Source of the DNA: Eubacteriales bacterium
GTDB taxonomy: Bacteria; Bacillota; Clostridia; Christensenellales; CAG-138
Length of the DNA stretch: 46,645 bases
Reading direction: 5' to 3'
Assembly (NCBI GenBank): GCA_021372675.1
Contig: JAJFTZ010000008.1
Span: 1 to 46,645, forward strand
The notes under the pieces are model-generated. The model made no database searches. It was not told the origin of the DNA and worked only from the letters and a program-made list of their open reading frames with translations. This document shows positions 16,301 through 25,342 of the stretch, piece after piece (within the stretch, counting starts at the first letter, position 1; each line of letters begins with the position of its first letter). Position numbers and translations under genes: made by a program.

Positions 16301-16834
16301 CTCATTCCCGCATATACACGCCGGTCAGGTCAAGCTCCCCATTTTAATTTTATTGTCCAATTCCCATAAAGCCACTTTGTTGCTGTCGAATCTTAATCTT
16401 TGCTTAGCGGTTGCATAATCAACCCATTCATACGCTGTATGTTCCTTGGAAAGTTTCAATTCAACATTGCCTGCGTTCACCGCAAACGAATATTCCGGAA
16501 TTACAAGACAATGTTCCCCCCACAGTTTCCGGTATTCCTTAAAGCTTTCCGTTGAAATGCAGCAACGGGTTTCCAACGAAGCATATGTAGTGTCGGGCAA
16601 AATTCCGGCTTCCTCAAACGCTTCTCGCTTCGCGGATTGGATAGGCGTTTCTCCGTCCTCACCGCCCCCTGCAATAAATTGCCAAATCTCTATGTCGGAC
16701 CTATGAAACACAGCATATTTGATTGCGTTATCCCGAATCATGTATGGTATCACCAATACTTGATATTTCGCTCTTGCCACGATTGCTCCCTTCTACATCT
16801 CCTCCACAGCTTCGCAGCTTTCATCCGCAATCAC
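16301..16834. mobile_element. Probable inserted NUDIX cassette between 66-bp repeats
   Basis: The stretch between the repeats carries one gene and is visibly richer in A and T than the uvr genes on either side. No integrase or transposase is inside. Because each flank carries a complete uvrB tail and stop, the arrangement resembles attL/attR around a cassette that re-created the end of its target gene. Homologous duplication could give the same pattern. Confidence 0.55.
16325..16780 (-). CDS. NUDIX hydrolase
   Basis: A 151-residue single-domain protein with a complete Nudix box: GGGEDGE, seven residues, then REAFEEAGI, matching G-x5-E-x7-REUxEExGU. Such enzymes hydrolyse nucleoside diphosphates linked to another moiety; the overall look is close to the NudB-like dihydroneopterin triphosphate or dATP pyrophosphohydrolases, but the substrate is not determined. 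It starts at GTG with GGGAG five bases upstream. Its base composition is lower in GC than its neighbours, consistent with acquisition. It points the same way as uvrB and uvrA, so it may be co-transcribed with them. Confidence 0.88.
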   Translation of the reverse strand: MARAKYQVLVIPYMIRDNAIKYAVFHRSDIEIWQFIAGGGEDGETPIQSAKREAFEEAGILPDTTYASLETRCCISTESFKEYRKLWGEHCLVIPEYSFAVNAGNVELKLSKEHTAYEWVDYATAKQRLRFDSNKVALWELDNKIKMGSLT

Positions 16835-18858
16835 TTTCTCGTCCTGCCCCGCGCGGGCTTGCGGCTTCCCGGCATGCCGGGGGCGACGCGCTTGGCGGCG
16901 TTTTTCTCGCTTTCACCGCTTAACGCGAGAAGCTCGTCGCGCAGCTTGGCCGCCGCCTCGAACTCGAGCTCCGCGGCGGCGGCGCGCATCTGCGCGCGCA
17001 AAAGCTCTATGCGCTCACGCCGCGCCTCCTCGCTCATGCCCTCGGCGCCCGCTCTGCCCTTGGCGCTTATTTCGAGGATGTTGTGCACCGCCTTTTGCAC
17101 GCTTCGCGGGGTGATGTTGTGCTCCAGATTGAACGCCACCTGCTTTTCGCGGCGGCGGTTGGTTTCCTGTATGGCGACCCGCATGGAATCGGTGACCGAA
17201 TCCGCGTACATGATAACGCGGCCCTCCACGTTTCGCGCCGCGCGCCCCACCGTTTGCACGAGCGAGGTGGCGGAACGCAAAAAGCCCTCCTTATCGGCGT
17301 CGAGAATGGCCACGAGGCCCACCTCGGGCAAATCGAGGCCCTCGCGCAAAAGGTTGATGCCCACAAGCACGTCGAACTCGCCTAGGCGCAGGTCACGTAT
17401 GATCTCCATGCGCTCGATGGTTTCGATGTCGGAGTGCATGTAACGCACCCTTATGCCCATGCCGTCGAGGTATTCGGTGAGCGTTTCCGCCATGCGCTTG
17501 GTGAGGGTGGTGACGAGCGTCCTCATACCCTTTTGTGCCGTAAGCCTGATCTCGCCCAAAAGGTCGTCCACCTGCCCCTTCACGGGACGGACGCTTATCA
17601 TGGGATCCACAAGCCCCGTGGGGCGTATGATCTGCTCGGCCACCTGTTCGGCGCGCGAAAGCTCGTAATCGGCAGGCGTGGCGCTCACGCAGATGAGCTG
17701 GTTGAAGCGCTTCGTGAACTCGTCGAACTTCAACGGTCTGTTATCGTACGCGCTCGGCAGGCGAAAGCCGTATTCCACAAGGCTTTGCTTGCGCGAAAAA
17801 TCGCCGTGGTACATGCCGCGTATCTGCGGCAGTGTCACGTGCGATTCGTCGATGATCATGAGGAAATCCTTGGGGAAATAATCGAGCAGCGTAAACGGCG
17901 GCGTGCCGGGCGCGCGGCCGTCGAAATAGCGCGAGTAGTTTTCGATGCCCTGGCAGTAGCCGATCTCGCGCATCATCTCCATGTCGTAGGTGGTGCGCTG
18001 CTCGATGCGCTGCGCCTCCAAAAGCCTTTCGGTATCCTTGAACTCCTTGATGCGCAACCGGAGGTCGCTTTCGATCTGGTCGAACGCGCTTACGAGCTTT
18101 TCGCGGCCCGTGGCATAGTGCGACGCGGGGAAGATGGCCACGTGCGAACGGGTAAGGAGTATTTCGCCGGTGACGATGTTGATCTCGCTGATGCGCTCGA
18201 TCTCATCGCCGAAGAATTCTATGCGCAAGGCCTTTTCCGACCAGTTCATGGGGAAAACCTCGAGCACGTCGCCCTTGGCGCGGAACGTGCCGCGCGCGAA
18301 TTCCATCTCGTTTCGCTGGTACTGTATTTCGACGAGGCGCTTCATCACCGCGTCGCGCTCTATGCGCATCCCCTTGCGGAGCGATATGCTGAGCCTGAGG
18401 TATTCCTCCGGGTCGCCCAGCGCGTAGATGCACGATACCGACGCCACGATGATCACATCGCGCCGCTCGTTGAGCGCGCAGGTGGCGCTGTGCCTAAGCT
18501 TATCGATCTCGTCGTTGATGGTGGCGGCCTTTTCTATGTACGTGTCGGACGCGGCAATGTACGCCTCCGGCTGATAATAGTCGTAATAGGAAACGAAATA
18601 CTCCACCGCGCTCTCGGGGAAAAACTCCTTAAACTCGGAGCAGAGCTGCGCAGCGAGCGTTTTGTTGTGCGCGATCACGAGCGTGGGCCGCTGCACGCGC
18701 TCGATGACCTTCGCCATGGTAAAGGTTTTGCCGCTGCCGGTAACGCCCAGAAGCACCTGCGTCTTGTCGCCTTTGAGCACGCCCGCGGCAAGCTTGTCGA
18801 TGGCCTCGGGCTGGTCGCCCTGCGGCTCGAAGGGGGATACGACCTTGAACTCGTTCAT
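16831..18858 (-). CDS. uvrB: Excinuclease ABC subunit B
   Basis: UvrB (675 residues, normal length) is the helicase-like damage-verification subunit of nucleotide excision repair. Walker [15 protein letters not shown] is near residue 40, the beta-hairpin region follows ([11 protein letters not shown]), and the DEAD-like [14 protein letters not shown] and QTVGRAARN motifs follow in order. The UvrC-interacting UVR domain is near residue 630 ([17 protein letters not shown]). The last 22 codons are a basic tail that is also found, identical, 600 bp downstream. The ATG lies one base after the Dabb stop, suggesting translational coupling. Confidence 0.97.
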   Translation of the reverse strand: MNEFKVVSPFEPQGDQPEAIDKLAAGVLKGDKTQVLLGVTGSGKTFTMAKVIERVQRPTLVIAHNKTLAAQLCSEFKEFFPESAVEYFVSYYDYYQPEAYIAASDTYIEKAATINDEIDKLRHSATCALNERRDVIIVASVSCIYALGDPEEYLRLSISLRKGMRIERDAVMKRLVEIQYQRNEMEFARGTFRAKGDVLEVFPMNWSEKALRIEFFGDEIERISEINIVTGEILLTRSHVAIFPASHYATGREKLVSAFDQIESDLRLRIKEFKDTERLLEAQRIEQRTTYDMEMMREIGYCQGIENYSRYFDGRAPGTPPFTLLDYFPKDFLMIIDESHVTLPQIRGMYHGDFSRKQSLVEYGFRLPSAYDNRPLKFDEFTKRFNQLICVSATPADYELSRAEQVAEQIIRPTGLVDPMISVRPVKGQVDDLLGEIRLTAQKGMRTLVTTLTKRMAETLTEYLDGMGIRVRYMHSDIETIERMEIIRDLRLGEFDVLVGINLLREGLDLPEVGLVAILDADKEGFLRSATSLVQTVGRAARNVEGRVIMYADSVTDSMRVAIQETNRRREKQVAFNLEHNITPRSVQKAVHNILEISAKGRAGAEGMSEEARRERIELLRAQMRAAAAELEFEAAAKLRDELLALSGESEKNAAKRVAPGMPGSRKPARGRTRK
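16835..16900. repeat. 66-bp direct repeat, copy B: current 3' end of uvrB
   Basis: Identical to copy A. It encodes the last codons of uvrB, ending in AAG and the TGA stop at 16831-16833, whereas copy A ends in AAA and TAA. The first mismatch is exactly at the wobble base of that last Lys codon. Confidence 0.95.
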
Positions 18859-18859
18859 G

Positions 18860-19141
18860 CTATAGCTCGAAATCGACCGAGACGGAATCGGCCAGCACGG
18901 TATGGATGTATTCCTTCACCTTCACATGCGCGGGGTGGTTTTGGTAGGCCTCCAAGCCCGCGCGGTCTTCGAACTCGGCGACGAGCCCGAGGTGGTAGGC
19001 GCGCGCGCTATTTAAAAAGTCCGCGCCCGCCTGCATGGAGCGTAGCGACGGCACCTTGCCCATAAGCCCCATGAGCATTCCGGCAATCTTTTCGGCCTCG
19101 GCCTTGTCGGTATATTTATGGCACACGATATGCTTGACCAT
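18860..19141 (-). CDS. Dabb-type stress-responsive alpha/beta-barrel protein
   Basis: A 93-residue protein matching the Dabb family, small ferredoxin-like barrels that dimerise: [10 protein letters not shown] at the start, [22 protein letters not shown] in the second half and a hydrophobic C-terminal strand (DSVSVDFEL). Family members range from plant stress proteins to polyketide cyclases; the role here is unknown. The ATG at 19141 is seven bases after AAAGGAG and is preferred to the GTG at 19144. It is the first gene of a probable Dabb-uvrB unit. Confidence 0.8.
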   Translation of the reverse strand: MVKHIVCHKYTDKAEAEKIAGMLMGLMGKVPSLRSMQAGADFLNSARAYHLGLVAEFEDRAGLEAYQNHPAHVKVKEYIHTVLADSVSVDFEL

Positions 19142-19172
19142 CACAAATCTCCTTTATCGTTCGTACGGTACG

Positions 19173-19200
19173 ATTATACCACAGCGCATTGAAATTTCAA
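19173..19200 (-). promoter_or_regulatory. Promoter for the Dabb-uvrB operon
   Basis: TTGAAA (19195-19200), a 16-nt spacer and TATAAT (19173-19178) with an extended -10 TG, on the minus strand. No LexA box was seen next to it. Confidence 0.7.
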
Positions 19201-19324
19201 AGAAAAACCGAACAAATGAGCGAACTTTTTTTGGTTCCTCTTCCAGTCATTCACGCTTGCCGCCGGTAAAAATAAAATGTTACCCTATGTATAGGCTTCA
19301 CACAAAGGAAAGGGCGATCCCACC

Positions 19325-19504
19325 ATGAAAACCGCGGCCTTCATTTTTTGCGCAGGCATCATACCGCTCGTGCCCCTCATCGGCGCGGGCATTTTCAAGC
19401 GCCGCAAGGACAAGCTCAGACGCAACATATGCTACGGCCTTTTCGGGTTACAGCTTTTGTTGAGCATACAATATGTTCTGGTGTGGTTTCGGGACTATGT
19501 GTAG
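19325..19504 (+). CDS. Small two-segment membrane protein (59 residues)
   Basis: A 59-codon ORF with two hydrophobic segments (about 4-22 and 37-55) joined by a basic loop, KRRKDKLRRN. GGAAAGGG lies about ten bases before the ATG. Hydrophobic-basic-hydrophobic pattern and the Shine-Dalgarno argue for a real gene. No family recognised. No strong promoter match was found upstream. Confidence 0.55.
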   Translation: MKTAAFIFCAGIIPLVPLIGAGIFKRRKDKLRRNICYGLFGLQLLLSIQYVLVWFRDYV

Positions 19505-19576
19505 GCCGTGCGAACGGCGAACAGCCGGCATATCCATTCGGTGATCGAAAGGTCCTCCGTAATTTTCATAGGGAAA

Positions 19577-19598
19577 GGGGTCGCGGAAACGCGGCCCC
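19577..19598. terminator. Hairpin between convergent genes
   Basis: GGGGTCGCG (19577-19585) pairs with CGCGGCCCC (19590-19598) with a GAAA loop and one wobble. T content after the stem is poor on both sides, so it is at best a weak bidirectional terminator. Confidence 0.4.
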
Positions 19599-19636
19599 TC
19601 CTTGCTGTTTGGAATTTGTTCTTTGCCCAGATCGCT

Positions 19637-21367
19637 TTATCCCCTTTTCTTCCCGCGCGTCAGGATGAGAAACGCCGTTCCGGCGACCACGACCGCCGCG
19701 GCGATCGCGATATAGACCGCGATGCCGCCCGGCTTCGCCGGGGCTTCGGTTTCCTTTGCGGGCGCCGCCGTTGCGGCGGACGTCTGCGCGGCGGGGGCCG
19801 CTGTCGCCCCCGGCACAGCCCGGGCCTTCGTAAGGGTAAGCGGCGCAACGTAGGTAACGCCGTTGTTAAATACCACATACACGGTCAAATCCACGATCGC
19901 GCCCTCGGGGTCGTCCTTGAGCACCTTGCCGGGGTCGAGGATGATATTCCCGGCGTCGCTCATCTTCACGGGGTACTCGATATCGAGGTTCGCCGTCGTG
20001 CATACGGTCACGTCGTTGAACACGGGCAGCGCGGCGTCGGTTTTCCGGATCACGAAGATGGAACCGTTGCCGAGCTGCCTGAGCTTACCGCTCAAAAAGC
20101 TTTTGGAAAGCGCTACCGCCGAGCCGTTTGCCGCAAGCGCGTACTCGTTTTCGCTCCCCTCGACATAGGAAAGCGCCGCGTCCACGCGTTTGGGGGCGGC
20201 AAAGCCCGCGCCCTGTTCCTTATCGCCCACGATGTAGGCGAGGCGGTTGCTCCACGCGTAATCGAGCTGTTTGGCCTTGTATTTGCGGAGCACGCATAAC
20301 TCGTCGGTTCCCGCGGCGGAATCATTGCTGTAAAAATAATCCACGCCGTCGATGGTTTCATACCCCACGATCGAAATAAGATGCCCGCTCGTGCTGCTGA
20401 TGGCTCCGTTTTGAAGGTACGGGTTGCTGCCGTTCTCCTTGTTGCTGTATTTCACGCTGATGCCGACGGAATAGCCTAACGCAAGCTGTTCGCGCAGGAA
20501 ATCAAAATCCGCGTACATGCAGTACGCGTCGTAGCCGTACATGCCGGCGGCGGCAACGGTGTAGCTCCAGTTGCCGAAGCCCTCATATTCGAAGTCGTAT
20601 TCATTGAGCGCGACCTCCTCGGGAAACAGATCCTCCCCGCGGTCGTTCAACAGCATCGTCATGGTGGTGGGGCTACAGATGGAATCGGCAATCGCCCGGT
20701 CGCGCACCATCTGGGAATAGGCGGGCGTATCGAGAAGCACCTTTTCGGGCAGCTCCACACCCTGATGGTAAACGCCGATACCCTGATCCTTAAGGGTATT
20801 TTTCATGCTGGCCGCAACCTGACGCAGCACGGGGCTTACGCCCGATTCGGTACTTGCAAGCACCACCTTGAACTGGAAGCGGTTTGCCGTTTCGCCGCTT
20901 GTCCCAAGCACGGTGAAGGTATCCACGTCCACCATGGCAAGCTCGTCCTCGTCGTTTGTGCTGGCGCGTTCGATGTACGGGCTCCATTTCCCCCAGGACA
21001 GCCAAGAGGACCATGCTTCCTTTTTATCGACATACGCACGCCCGAAAACCTCCACATAGGTGCCCGGCGGCGTATCCGCGTTCCAGCTCGCCACGAGGTA
21101 TTCAAACGCGGGCACCGCGATTTCCTCGGAAATATAGGTTCCCTCCGCCGCGCCGTCGCCGAGGCGCAGCGCGCCGTCGCCCGCGGTTTCGTCCACAACG
21201 AGGTTTTCAAGCGTTCCCTTTTTAAACGCCTGCGCGGAGGTGATCTTAATGAGGTTCGCCTCCCGCACGTCACCCAAGGGAGCCGCCAAAGCGGCGGCAG
21301 GCATGAGGGCGAGAACGAACAGCGACGCGAACAGCAAACAACACGCCTTTTTGTAAAACCGTTTCAT
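19637..21367 (-). CDS. Secreted C39-like cysteine peptidase with C-terminal membrane anchor
   Basis: A 576-residue exported protein. A signal peptide (MKRFYKKACCLLFASLF.. ending near ALAAP) is followed by an N-terminal domain of unknown type (about 30-200). A papain-like domain of the peptidase C39 type follows, with probable catalytic Cys231 in SICSPTTM, His329 in TSGHLISI and Asn348/Asp349 in YSNDSA. After a further domain of unknown type there is a low-complexity Ala/Pro/Thr linker and a final hydrophobic segment with a basic end (RGKKRG), so it likely stays on the cell surface. The substrate is unknown; peptidoglycan or surface proteins are possibilities. The start at 21367 follows GGAGG by eight bases; the longer frame to 21403 lacks one. 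Confidence 0.75.
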   Translation of the reverse strand: MKRFYKKACCLLFASLFVLALMPAAALAAPLGDVREANLIKITSAQAFKKGTLENLVVDETAGDGALRLGDGAAEGTYISEEIAVPAFEYLVASWNADTPPGTYVEVFGRAYVDKKEAWSSWLSWGKWSPYIERASTNDEDELAMVDVDTFTVLGTSGETANRFQFKVVLASTESGVSPVLRQVAASMKNTLKDQGIGVYHQGVELPEKVLLDTPAYSQMVRDRAIADSICSPTTMTMLLNDRGEDLFPEEVALNEYDFEYEGFGNWSYTVAAAGMYGYDAYCMYADFDFLREQLALGYSVGISVKYSNKENGSNPYLQNGAISSTSGHLISIVGYETIDGVDYFYSNDSAAGTDELCVLRKYKAKQLDYAWSNRLAYIVGDKEQGAGFAAPKRVDAALSYVEGSENEYALAANGSAVALSKSFLSGKLRQLGNGSIFVIRKTDAALPVFNDVTVCTTANLDIEYPVKMSDAGNIILDPGKVLKDDPEGAIVDLTVYVVFNNGVTYVAPLTLTKARAVPGATAAPAAQTSAATAAPAKETEAPAKPGGIAVYIAIAAAVVVAGTAFLILTRGKKRG

Positions 21368-21475
21368 GCTGAAATCCTCCTGCATATTGGGCCTGACAAG
21401 CAAAATCCGGAACCGTTGCGCCTCTTTATGGGCAGTTGTGCGGGGGTGCGGAAGAAAAGGTTTTTTTACATCCCC

Positions 21476-21504
21476 AGCATAGCACGGGTATGGGTGCGCC
21501 GCAA
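21476..21504 (-). promoter_or_regulatory. Possible promoter for the C39-like peptidase
   Basis: TTGCGG (21499-21504), a 17-nt spacer and TATGCT (21476-21481) on the minus strand. The match is moderate. Confidence 0.4.
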
Positions 21505-21576
21505 TTTAATTATGCGCGCGGGGCGGAAAATATGCGCCGCGCGCCTTATTTTTTAAAGCGCCGCAAGCCGCTTCCT

Positions 21577-21619
21577 AAAAATAAACGGCCCGTCCGTTTG
21601 CAATGAACGGGCGGGTCGT
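21577..21619 (-). terminator. Terminator after coaX
   Basis: On the minus strand the arms 21606-21619 and 21585-21598 pair over 14 bp with two wobbles and a 7-nt loop, followed by TTTATTTTTAGG. Confidence 0.75.
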
Positions 21620-21641
21620 TTCGTATTCCTTATGAACCTGC

Positions 21642-22409
21642 TTATTTGTTCCTTTCGTAGATAAGCGAAAGGCCCTCGAGCGTGAGCGTGGGGTTGACGA
21701 CGCCGATGCGGTCCGTTTCCTCGGCGATCATCGACGACATGCCGCCCGTTGCGATCACGAGGAATTCCTCGTCGAGCTCCTCCTCGATCTGCTTTAAGAT
21801 ATAGTCCACCTGCCCCACGTAGCCCTGTATCACGCCCGCCTGAATGGCCTCGCGGGTATTGGTGCACACCACGCGGGGGGGCTTTACATACTCCACGCGG
21901 TGGAGCATGGCTGCGCGATCGACCATGGCGTCGGCGGATACCATGATGCCGGGGCAGATGAGACCGCCTAAAAATTCGGCTTTCCGGCTCACCACGGAAA
22001 AGTTGGTGGCGGTGCCGAAATCCACTACCACACAGGGCCCGCCGTAGCTCTCATACGCGGCAACGGCGTTGCAGATGCGGTCTGAGCCGAGCTGCTCGGG
22101 CCTGTCGTATAAAATGGATACCCCGAGCCGCAGGCCGCTGCTTACGAGCATCGCGCATTGCCCGTGAAAATAGAGGCGGCACATATGCTCGATGGTGTAG
22201 TTCATCGAGGGGATGACGGAGGAAAGTATGATGCCGTCCACGTCGCGCGTGTCCACGCCGAGATGCCCGAAGAAGGATTCCATCTGCACGCCGTACTCAT
22301 CGGCGGTGCGCCTCAGATCGGTGTTGAAGCGCCAAGAGTGCTTGAGCCTTCCGTTTTCGAACAGGCCCGTTTTGATGTTGGTGTTGCCAACGTCCATCAC
22401 AAGAAGCAT
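21642..22409 (-). CDS. coaX: Type III pantothenate kinase
   Basis: CoaX (255 residues, normal length) phosphorylates pantothenate with ATP, the first step of coenzyme A synthesis. The ASKHA-fold motifs are present: phosphate-binding DVGNTNIKTG at residues 6-15, the pantothenate region LGSDRICNAVAAY and VVVDFGTATNFSVV, and a late ATGGMSSM segment. This type is typically not feedback-inhibited by CoA and needs a monovalent cation. It is 25 bp downstream of an ECF transporter S component in the same direction, suggesting uptake and trapping of the same vitamin. GGGAG lies about 12 bases before the ATG. Confidence 0.95.
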   Translation of the reverse strand: MLLVMDVGNTNIKTGLFENGRLKHSWRFNTDLRRTADEYGVQMESFFGHLGVDTRDVDGIILSSVIPSMNYTIEHMCRLYFHGQCAMLVSSGLRLGVSILYDRPEQLGSDRICNAVAAYESYGGPCVVVDFGTATNFSVVSRKAEFLGGLICPGIMVSADAMVDRAAMLHRVEYVKPPRVVCTNTREAIQAGVIQGYVGQVDYILKQIEEELDEEFLVIATGGMSSMIAEETDRIGVVNPTLTLEGLSLIYERNK

Positions 22410-22434
22410 GTGCTATGTTGTCTCCCGAAAGAAT

Positions 22435-23058
22435 TTATTTCGCCAGCAGCGCCGTGACCTGCAGCGCCTTGCCCACCGCCGGGCATACTATGGCGGCGGC
22501 CGCGGCCTCGAGCAGGCCGTTCACCGATATGATGGAAAGGAAGGTGGTCAAGAGCGCGCTTCCCGCCACGCCGAACACCGCCGCGGTCTGCTCGAATGCG
22601 AGCAGGTAGAGCGCGCCGAGCAAAAACACGGTGTTGGTGAGCGAGCCCACCACGCCCGCGGCGGCCATGGCGAGCACGTTGGCGCGCTTGAGCTTAGAGA
22701 GCGCGCGATACGTGAGCGCCGAAAAAACGCCCACGAGCACGCGCGGTAAGAACAGCACGCATACGATCAGAACGATGTTGTAAAGCCCGAAGCCCGTGTT
22801 CGTGCCGAGCACGATGGCGGCGATGCCGTCGGGGTTCAAAAAGCAGCTTATGAGGCTCGTAAGGCCGAAGAAAAGCCCAAGGATCACGCCGCCCTCAAGC
22901 CCCAGAAAATAGACTCCCACGATCACGGGAATGTGCACGAGCGTGATGCTCGCGGCGGGCGACAGCTTGATATAGCCCACCGGCGTGAGCCCCAAAATGA
23001 GGATGAACGCCACGAGCATGCCATATTTTGTGAGTTTTTTGACGTTTTCGCTCTTCAT
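22435..23058 (-). CDS. ECF transporter S component, probably for pantothenate
   Basis: A 207-residue membrane protein with about six hydrophobic segments. The N-terminal LTKYGMLVAF and the LSPAASITLVHIPVIVG segment are typical of the S components of energy-coupling factor transporters, which bind one vitamin and share a separate EcfAAT motor. No motor genes are nearby, as usual for group II ECF systems. Substrate is inferred from coaX directly downstream; homologous PanT proteins carry pantothenate. GGAGGGG precedes the ATG and there is a good promoter upstream. Confidence 0.82.
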   Translation of the reverse strand: MKSENVKKLTKYGMLVAFILILGLTPVGYIKLSPAASITLVHIPVIVGVYFLGLEGGVILGLFFGLTSLISCFLNPDGIAAIVLGTNTGFGLYNIVLIVCVLFLPRVLVGVFSALTYRALSKLKRANVLAMAAAGVVGSLTNTVFLLGALYLLAFEQTAAVFGVAGSALLTTFLSIISVNGLLEAAAAAIVCPAVGKALQVTALLAK

Positions 23059-23142
23059 GCAACCCCTCCGTCCGCGAATGATCCACTGTGGAAAACCTGT
23101 GGCGACGACGCCACGCGATACACCCTTCTTTGTTCATTGTTT

Positions 23143-23171
23143 ATTATACAAGCGCTTTTCTCGGATGGCAA
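23143..23171 (-). promoter_or_regulatory. Promoter for the ECF S component-coaX operon
   Basis: TTGCCA (23166-23171), a 17-nt spacer and TATAAT (23143-23148) on the minus strand. Confidence 0.75.
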
Positions 23172-23221
23172 GGAAGCATGAACAAATAGTGAATATTTGG
23201 TTGAAAAAAGGAAACGGCATC

Positions 23222-23250
23222 TTTACATAACCCGCCCCGGAAAATATAAT
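23222..23250 (+). promoter_or_regulatory. Promoter for the second VanW gene
   Basis: TTTACA (23222-23227), a 17-nt spacer and TATAAT (23245-23250). It diverges from the transporter promoter about 50 bp away. Confidence 0.75.
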
Positions 23251-23315
23251 GTTAGCAGACTGATATTTTGCGGGGATATGCCCGCAGGATGATGATAATG
23301 GGGTAACATGCGAAG

Positions 23316-24917
23316 ATGGAAGCTAAGACCGCAAACAAAAACAGAAAAAAGCATGGGATGAGCATCGGCGGCATCGTTGCGATTTCCCTCCTCATCGTAG
23401 TGCTCGTGCTTGGGGGCACGGCGCTCTTTTTACGTCTGGACGAGCAGCATAAGGAGGAAAAGCGTCAGGCCATCATCACCTCCGACGTTTTCCGCGAGGG
23501 CGTCGCCGTGCAGGGCGTGGAGGTGGGCGGCATGGATAGGGCGCAGGCCCAAGCCGCGCTCGCGGACGCCGAGCAGGCGCTTATCGCGGATGTGGGCTTC
23601 ACCTTCGTCGCCGGCGATAAAACCTATACGGCGGACAAGTCCTGCTTTGACATCGCCTTTAATACCGAAAGCGTGCTCGATACGGCCATGGGCCTCGCGC
23701 GCGACGGCGACCTTGAAACGCTCGAAGCGATGCTTGAGGATATCAAAACAAACGGCCGCGCATACGCCATCGACTACACCGTCGAACCCAACGCAAAGCT
23801 TGGCGCGCTCATAGATTCCATCGCCGCTGAGGTGAACGTTACGCCCACGGAGGCCACGTTCACCGTAAAGCAGTTGCCCACCAACCCCAATAACGGCGAG
23901 CAGGACATCCGCGACATCGGCCTCCCCGCGGACGGCTCCGTAACGGACCTGCGCGATCTGCGCTTCGACTTTGCGGAGGGCACGCCCGGGCGCGGGGTGG
24001 ATGCCGAAGCCGCCTTAACAACCGCCAAGGAGCGCACCGCCGCGAAGCAGTTCGGCACGATCGAGCTCGCTTTCGCGGAAATCCCCCCCACCGTCACCAT
24101 CGAAACGCTCAAGCAGCACCTCGTGCTTCGCGCAAGCTCCATGACCTCGTTCGGCAAGGGCCATTACGACCGCGCGGAACGCGTATTCAACATCACCAAG
24201 GCGACCGGCCGCATCTACGGCACGGTGCTCCAGCCCGGCGAGATATTTTCCGCCAACACCGTCATAGGCGACCGCACCGAGAAGGGCGGCTGGCAGCTTG
24301 CCCCCGCCGTGATCGAGGGCGGCGCGGCGACCGAGGATCAAGCCGGCGGCGGCGTATGCCAAGTTTCTACCACCATGTACCTGTCGGTGCTCAAAAGCGA
24401 CATGAAGGTGGAATACCGGCGCGCGCACTCGCAGCAGCTTTCCTATGTGGACGGCGGGCTCGACGCCACCATCAACACCGGCACCATCGACTTTACTTGG
24501 AGCAATAGCTCCTCCGCGCCCGTTTACGTGTTCACATGGGTGGATACCAAGGCGAAAACCATCCACTGTGAAATTTACGGGGAGCCCTTCCCCGATACCT
24601 TCGATTCCATCGAGCTCAAGAGCGAGCTTTTGGAGACCTTGGCGCCCGCCCCCACGAGCTACATCACGGCCTCGTACCTCACGGCGCCCTACTGGTGGAA
24701 AAACAACGGCGCCATCACCGGCCACGTTTACCAGAGCTACGCCATCTACAAGCTGGGCGATAACGTAGTGGAAAAGCGCCCGATCGCGAAGACCACCTAC
24801 AACCAGCACCCCGAGCGCATCTACGTATGGCCCGGCTACGACGGTTCCCCGCTTTTGTCGGAATTCGACCAGACGGCCTATTATCAGGCGCTCAAAAAAG
24901 CCGCGAACCAGAATTAA
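23316..24917 (+). CDS. VanW-family protein with N-terminal membrane anchor
   Basis: A 533-residue paralog of the protein at 6503-7927. It has a basic N-terminus and one transmembrane segment (about 18-40) rather than a lipobox. Residues about 60-270 carry the putative peptidoglycan-binding region, including VAVQGVEVGGMD, and residues about 280-440 the VanW domain with GGGVCQVSTTMYLSVL and VDGGLDATI. The C-terminus continues about 90 residues past the domain. The conserved VanW core is intact. Biochemical role unknown; the location outside the membrane and the domain pair suggest cell-wall work. The Shine-Dalgarno is poor, so a start at a later Met in the N-terminal region is possible. Confidence 0.85.
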   Translation: MEAKTANKNRKKHGMSIGGIVAISLLIVVLVLGGTALFLRLDEQHKEEKRQAIITSDVFREGVAVQGVEVGGMDRAQAQAALADAEQALIADVGFTFVAGDKTYTADKSCFDIAFNTESVLDTAMGLARDGDLETLEAMLEDIKTNGRAYAIDYTVEPNAKLGALIDSIAAEVNVTPTEATFTVKQLPTNPNNGEQDIRDIGLPADGSVTDLRDLRFDFAEGTPGRGVDAEAALTTAKERTAAKQFGTIELAFAEIPPTVTIETLKQHLVLRASSMTSFGKGHYDRAERVFNITKATGRIYGTVLQPGEIFSANTVIGDRTEKGGWQLAPAVIEGGAATEDQAGGGVCQVSTTMYLSVLKSDMKVEYRRAHSQQLSYVDGGLDATINTGTIDFTWSNSSSAPVYVFTWVDTKAKTIHCEIYGEPFPDTFDSIELKSELLETLAPAPTSYITASYLTAPYWWKNNGAITGHVYQSYAIYKLGDNVVEKRPIAKTTYNQHPERIYVWPGYDGSPLLSEFDQTAYYQALKKAANQN

Positions 24918-24932
24918 CGAAGCAGCATAAAG

Positions 24933-24969
24933 GCCGCCGCGCGATACCTATAGGCGCAGCGGCTTTTTT
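24933..24969 (+). terminator. Terminator after the second VanW gene
   Basis: GCCGCCGCGC (24933-24942) pairs with GCGCAGCGGC (24954-24963) with one mismatch, followed by CTTTTT. It overlaps the boundary with the convergent spoVA operon. Confidence 0.75.
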
Positions 24970-24973
24970 ATGC

Positions 24974-25342
24974 TCATTTTTTTGTTTTCGGCGTGAACAC
25001 GACCGCGTTGAGGTAGCCGAACAGTATGGCCGCGGCGATGCCGCCCGCCGTCGCCGTGACGCCACCCGTAAACGCGCCGACCACGCCGTTTTCGAGCGCG
25101 CCCTCGATCGCGCCCTTGCCGAGCGCATAACCGAAGCCCGTAAGCGGCACCGTAGCGCCCGCGCCCGCGAGCTTCACAAGCGGCTCGTAAAGCCCCAGCG
25201 CCGTAAGCACCACGCCCGCCGTCACAAAAATCACGAGGATGCGCGCGGCGGTGAGCCGCGTATAGCTAAGCAATAGCTGGCCGACGACGCAGAGCAGCCC
25301 GCCTATCACAAACGCCCAGAAATAGTCTATGAACGAACTCAT
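24974..25342 (-). CDS. spoVAE: Stage V sporulation protein AE
   Basis: A 122-residue membrane protein with about four hydrophobic segments. The conserved GAGATVPLTGFGYALGKGAIEG segment identifies SpoVAE (the SpoVAEB type). With SpoVAC and SpoVAD it helps move dipicolinic acid into the forespore and out during germination. Its ATG overlaps the spoVAD stop (ATGA). It ends the operon. Confidence 0.93.
   Translation of the reverse strand: MSSFIDYFWAFVIGGLLCVVGQLLLSYTRLTAARILVIFVTAGVVLTALGLYEPLVKLAGAGATVPLTGFGYALGKGAIEGALENGVVGAFTGGVTATAGGIAAAILFGYLNAVVFTPKTKK

Noticed and set aside
17434..19065. 543-codon plus-strand ORF opposite uvrB
   Set aside because: It lies wholly antisense to uvrB and the Dabb gene, has basic low-information composition and is a GC-rich frame shadow. 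The same applies to 8674-10077 minus, 37027-38097 plus and other long antisense frames.
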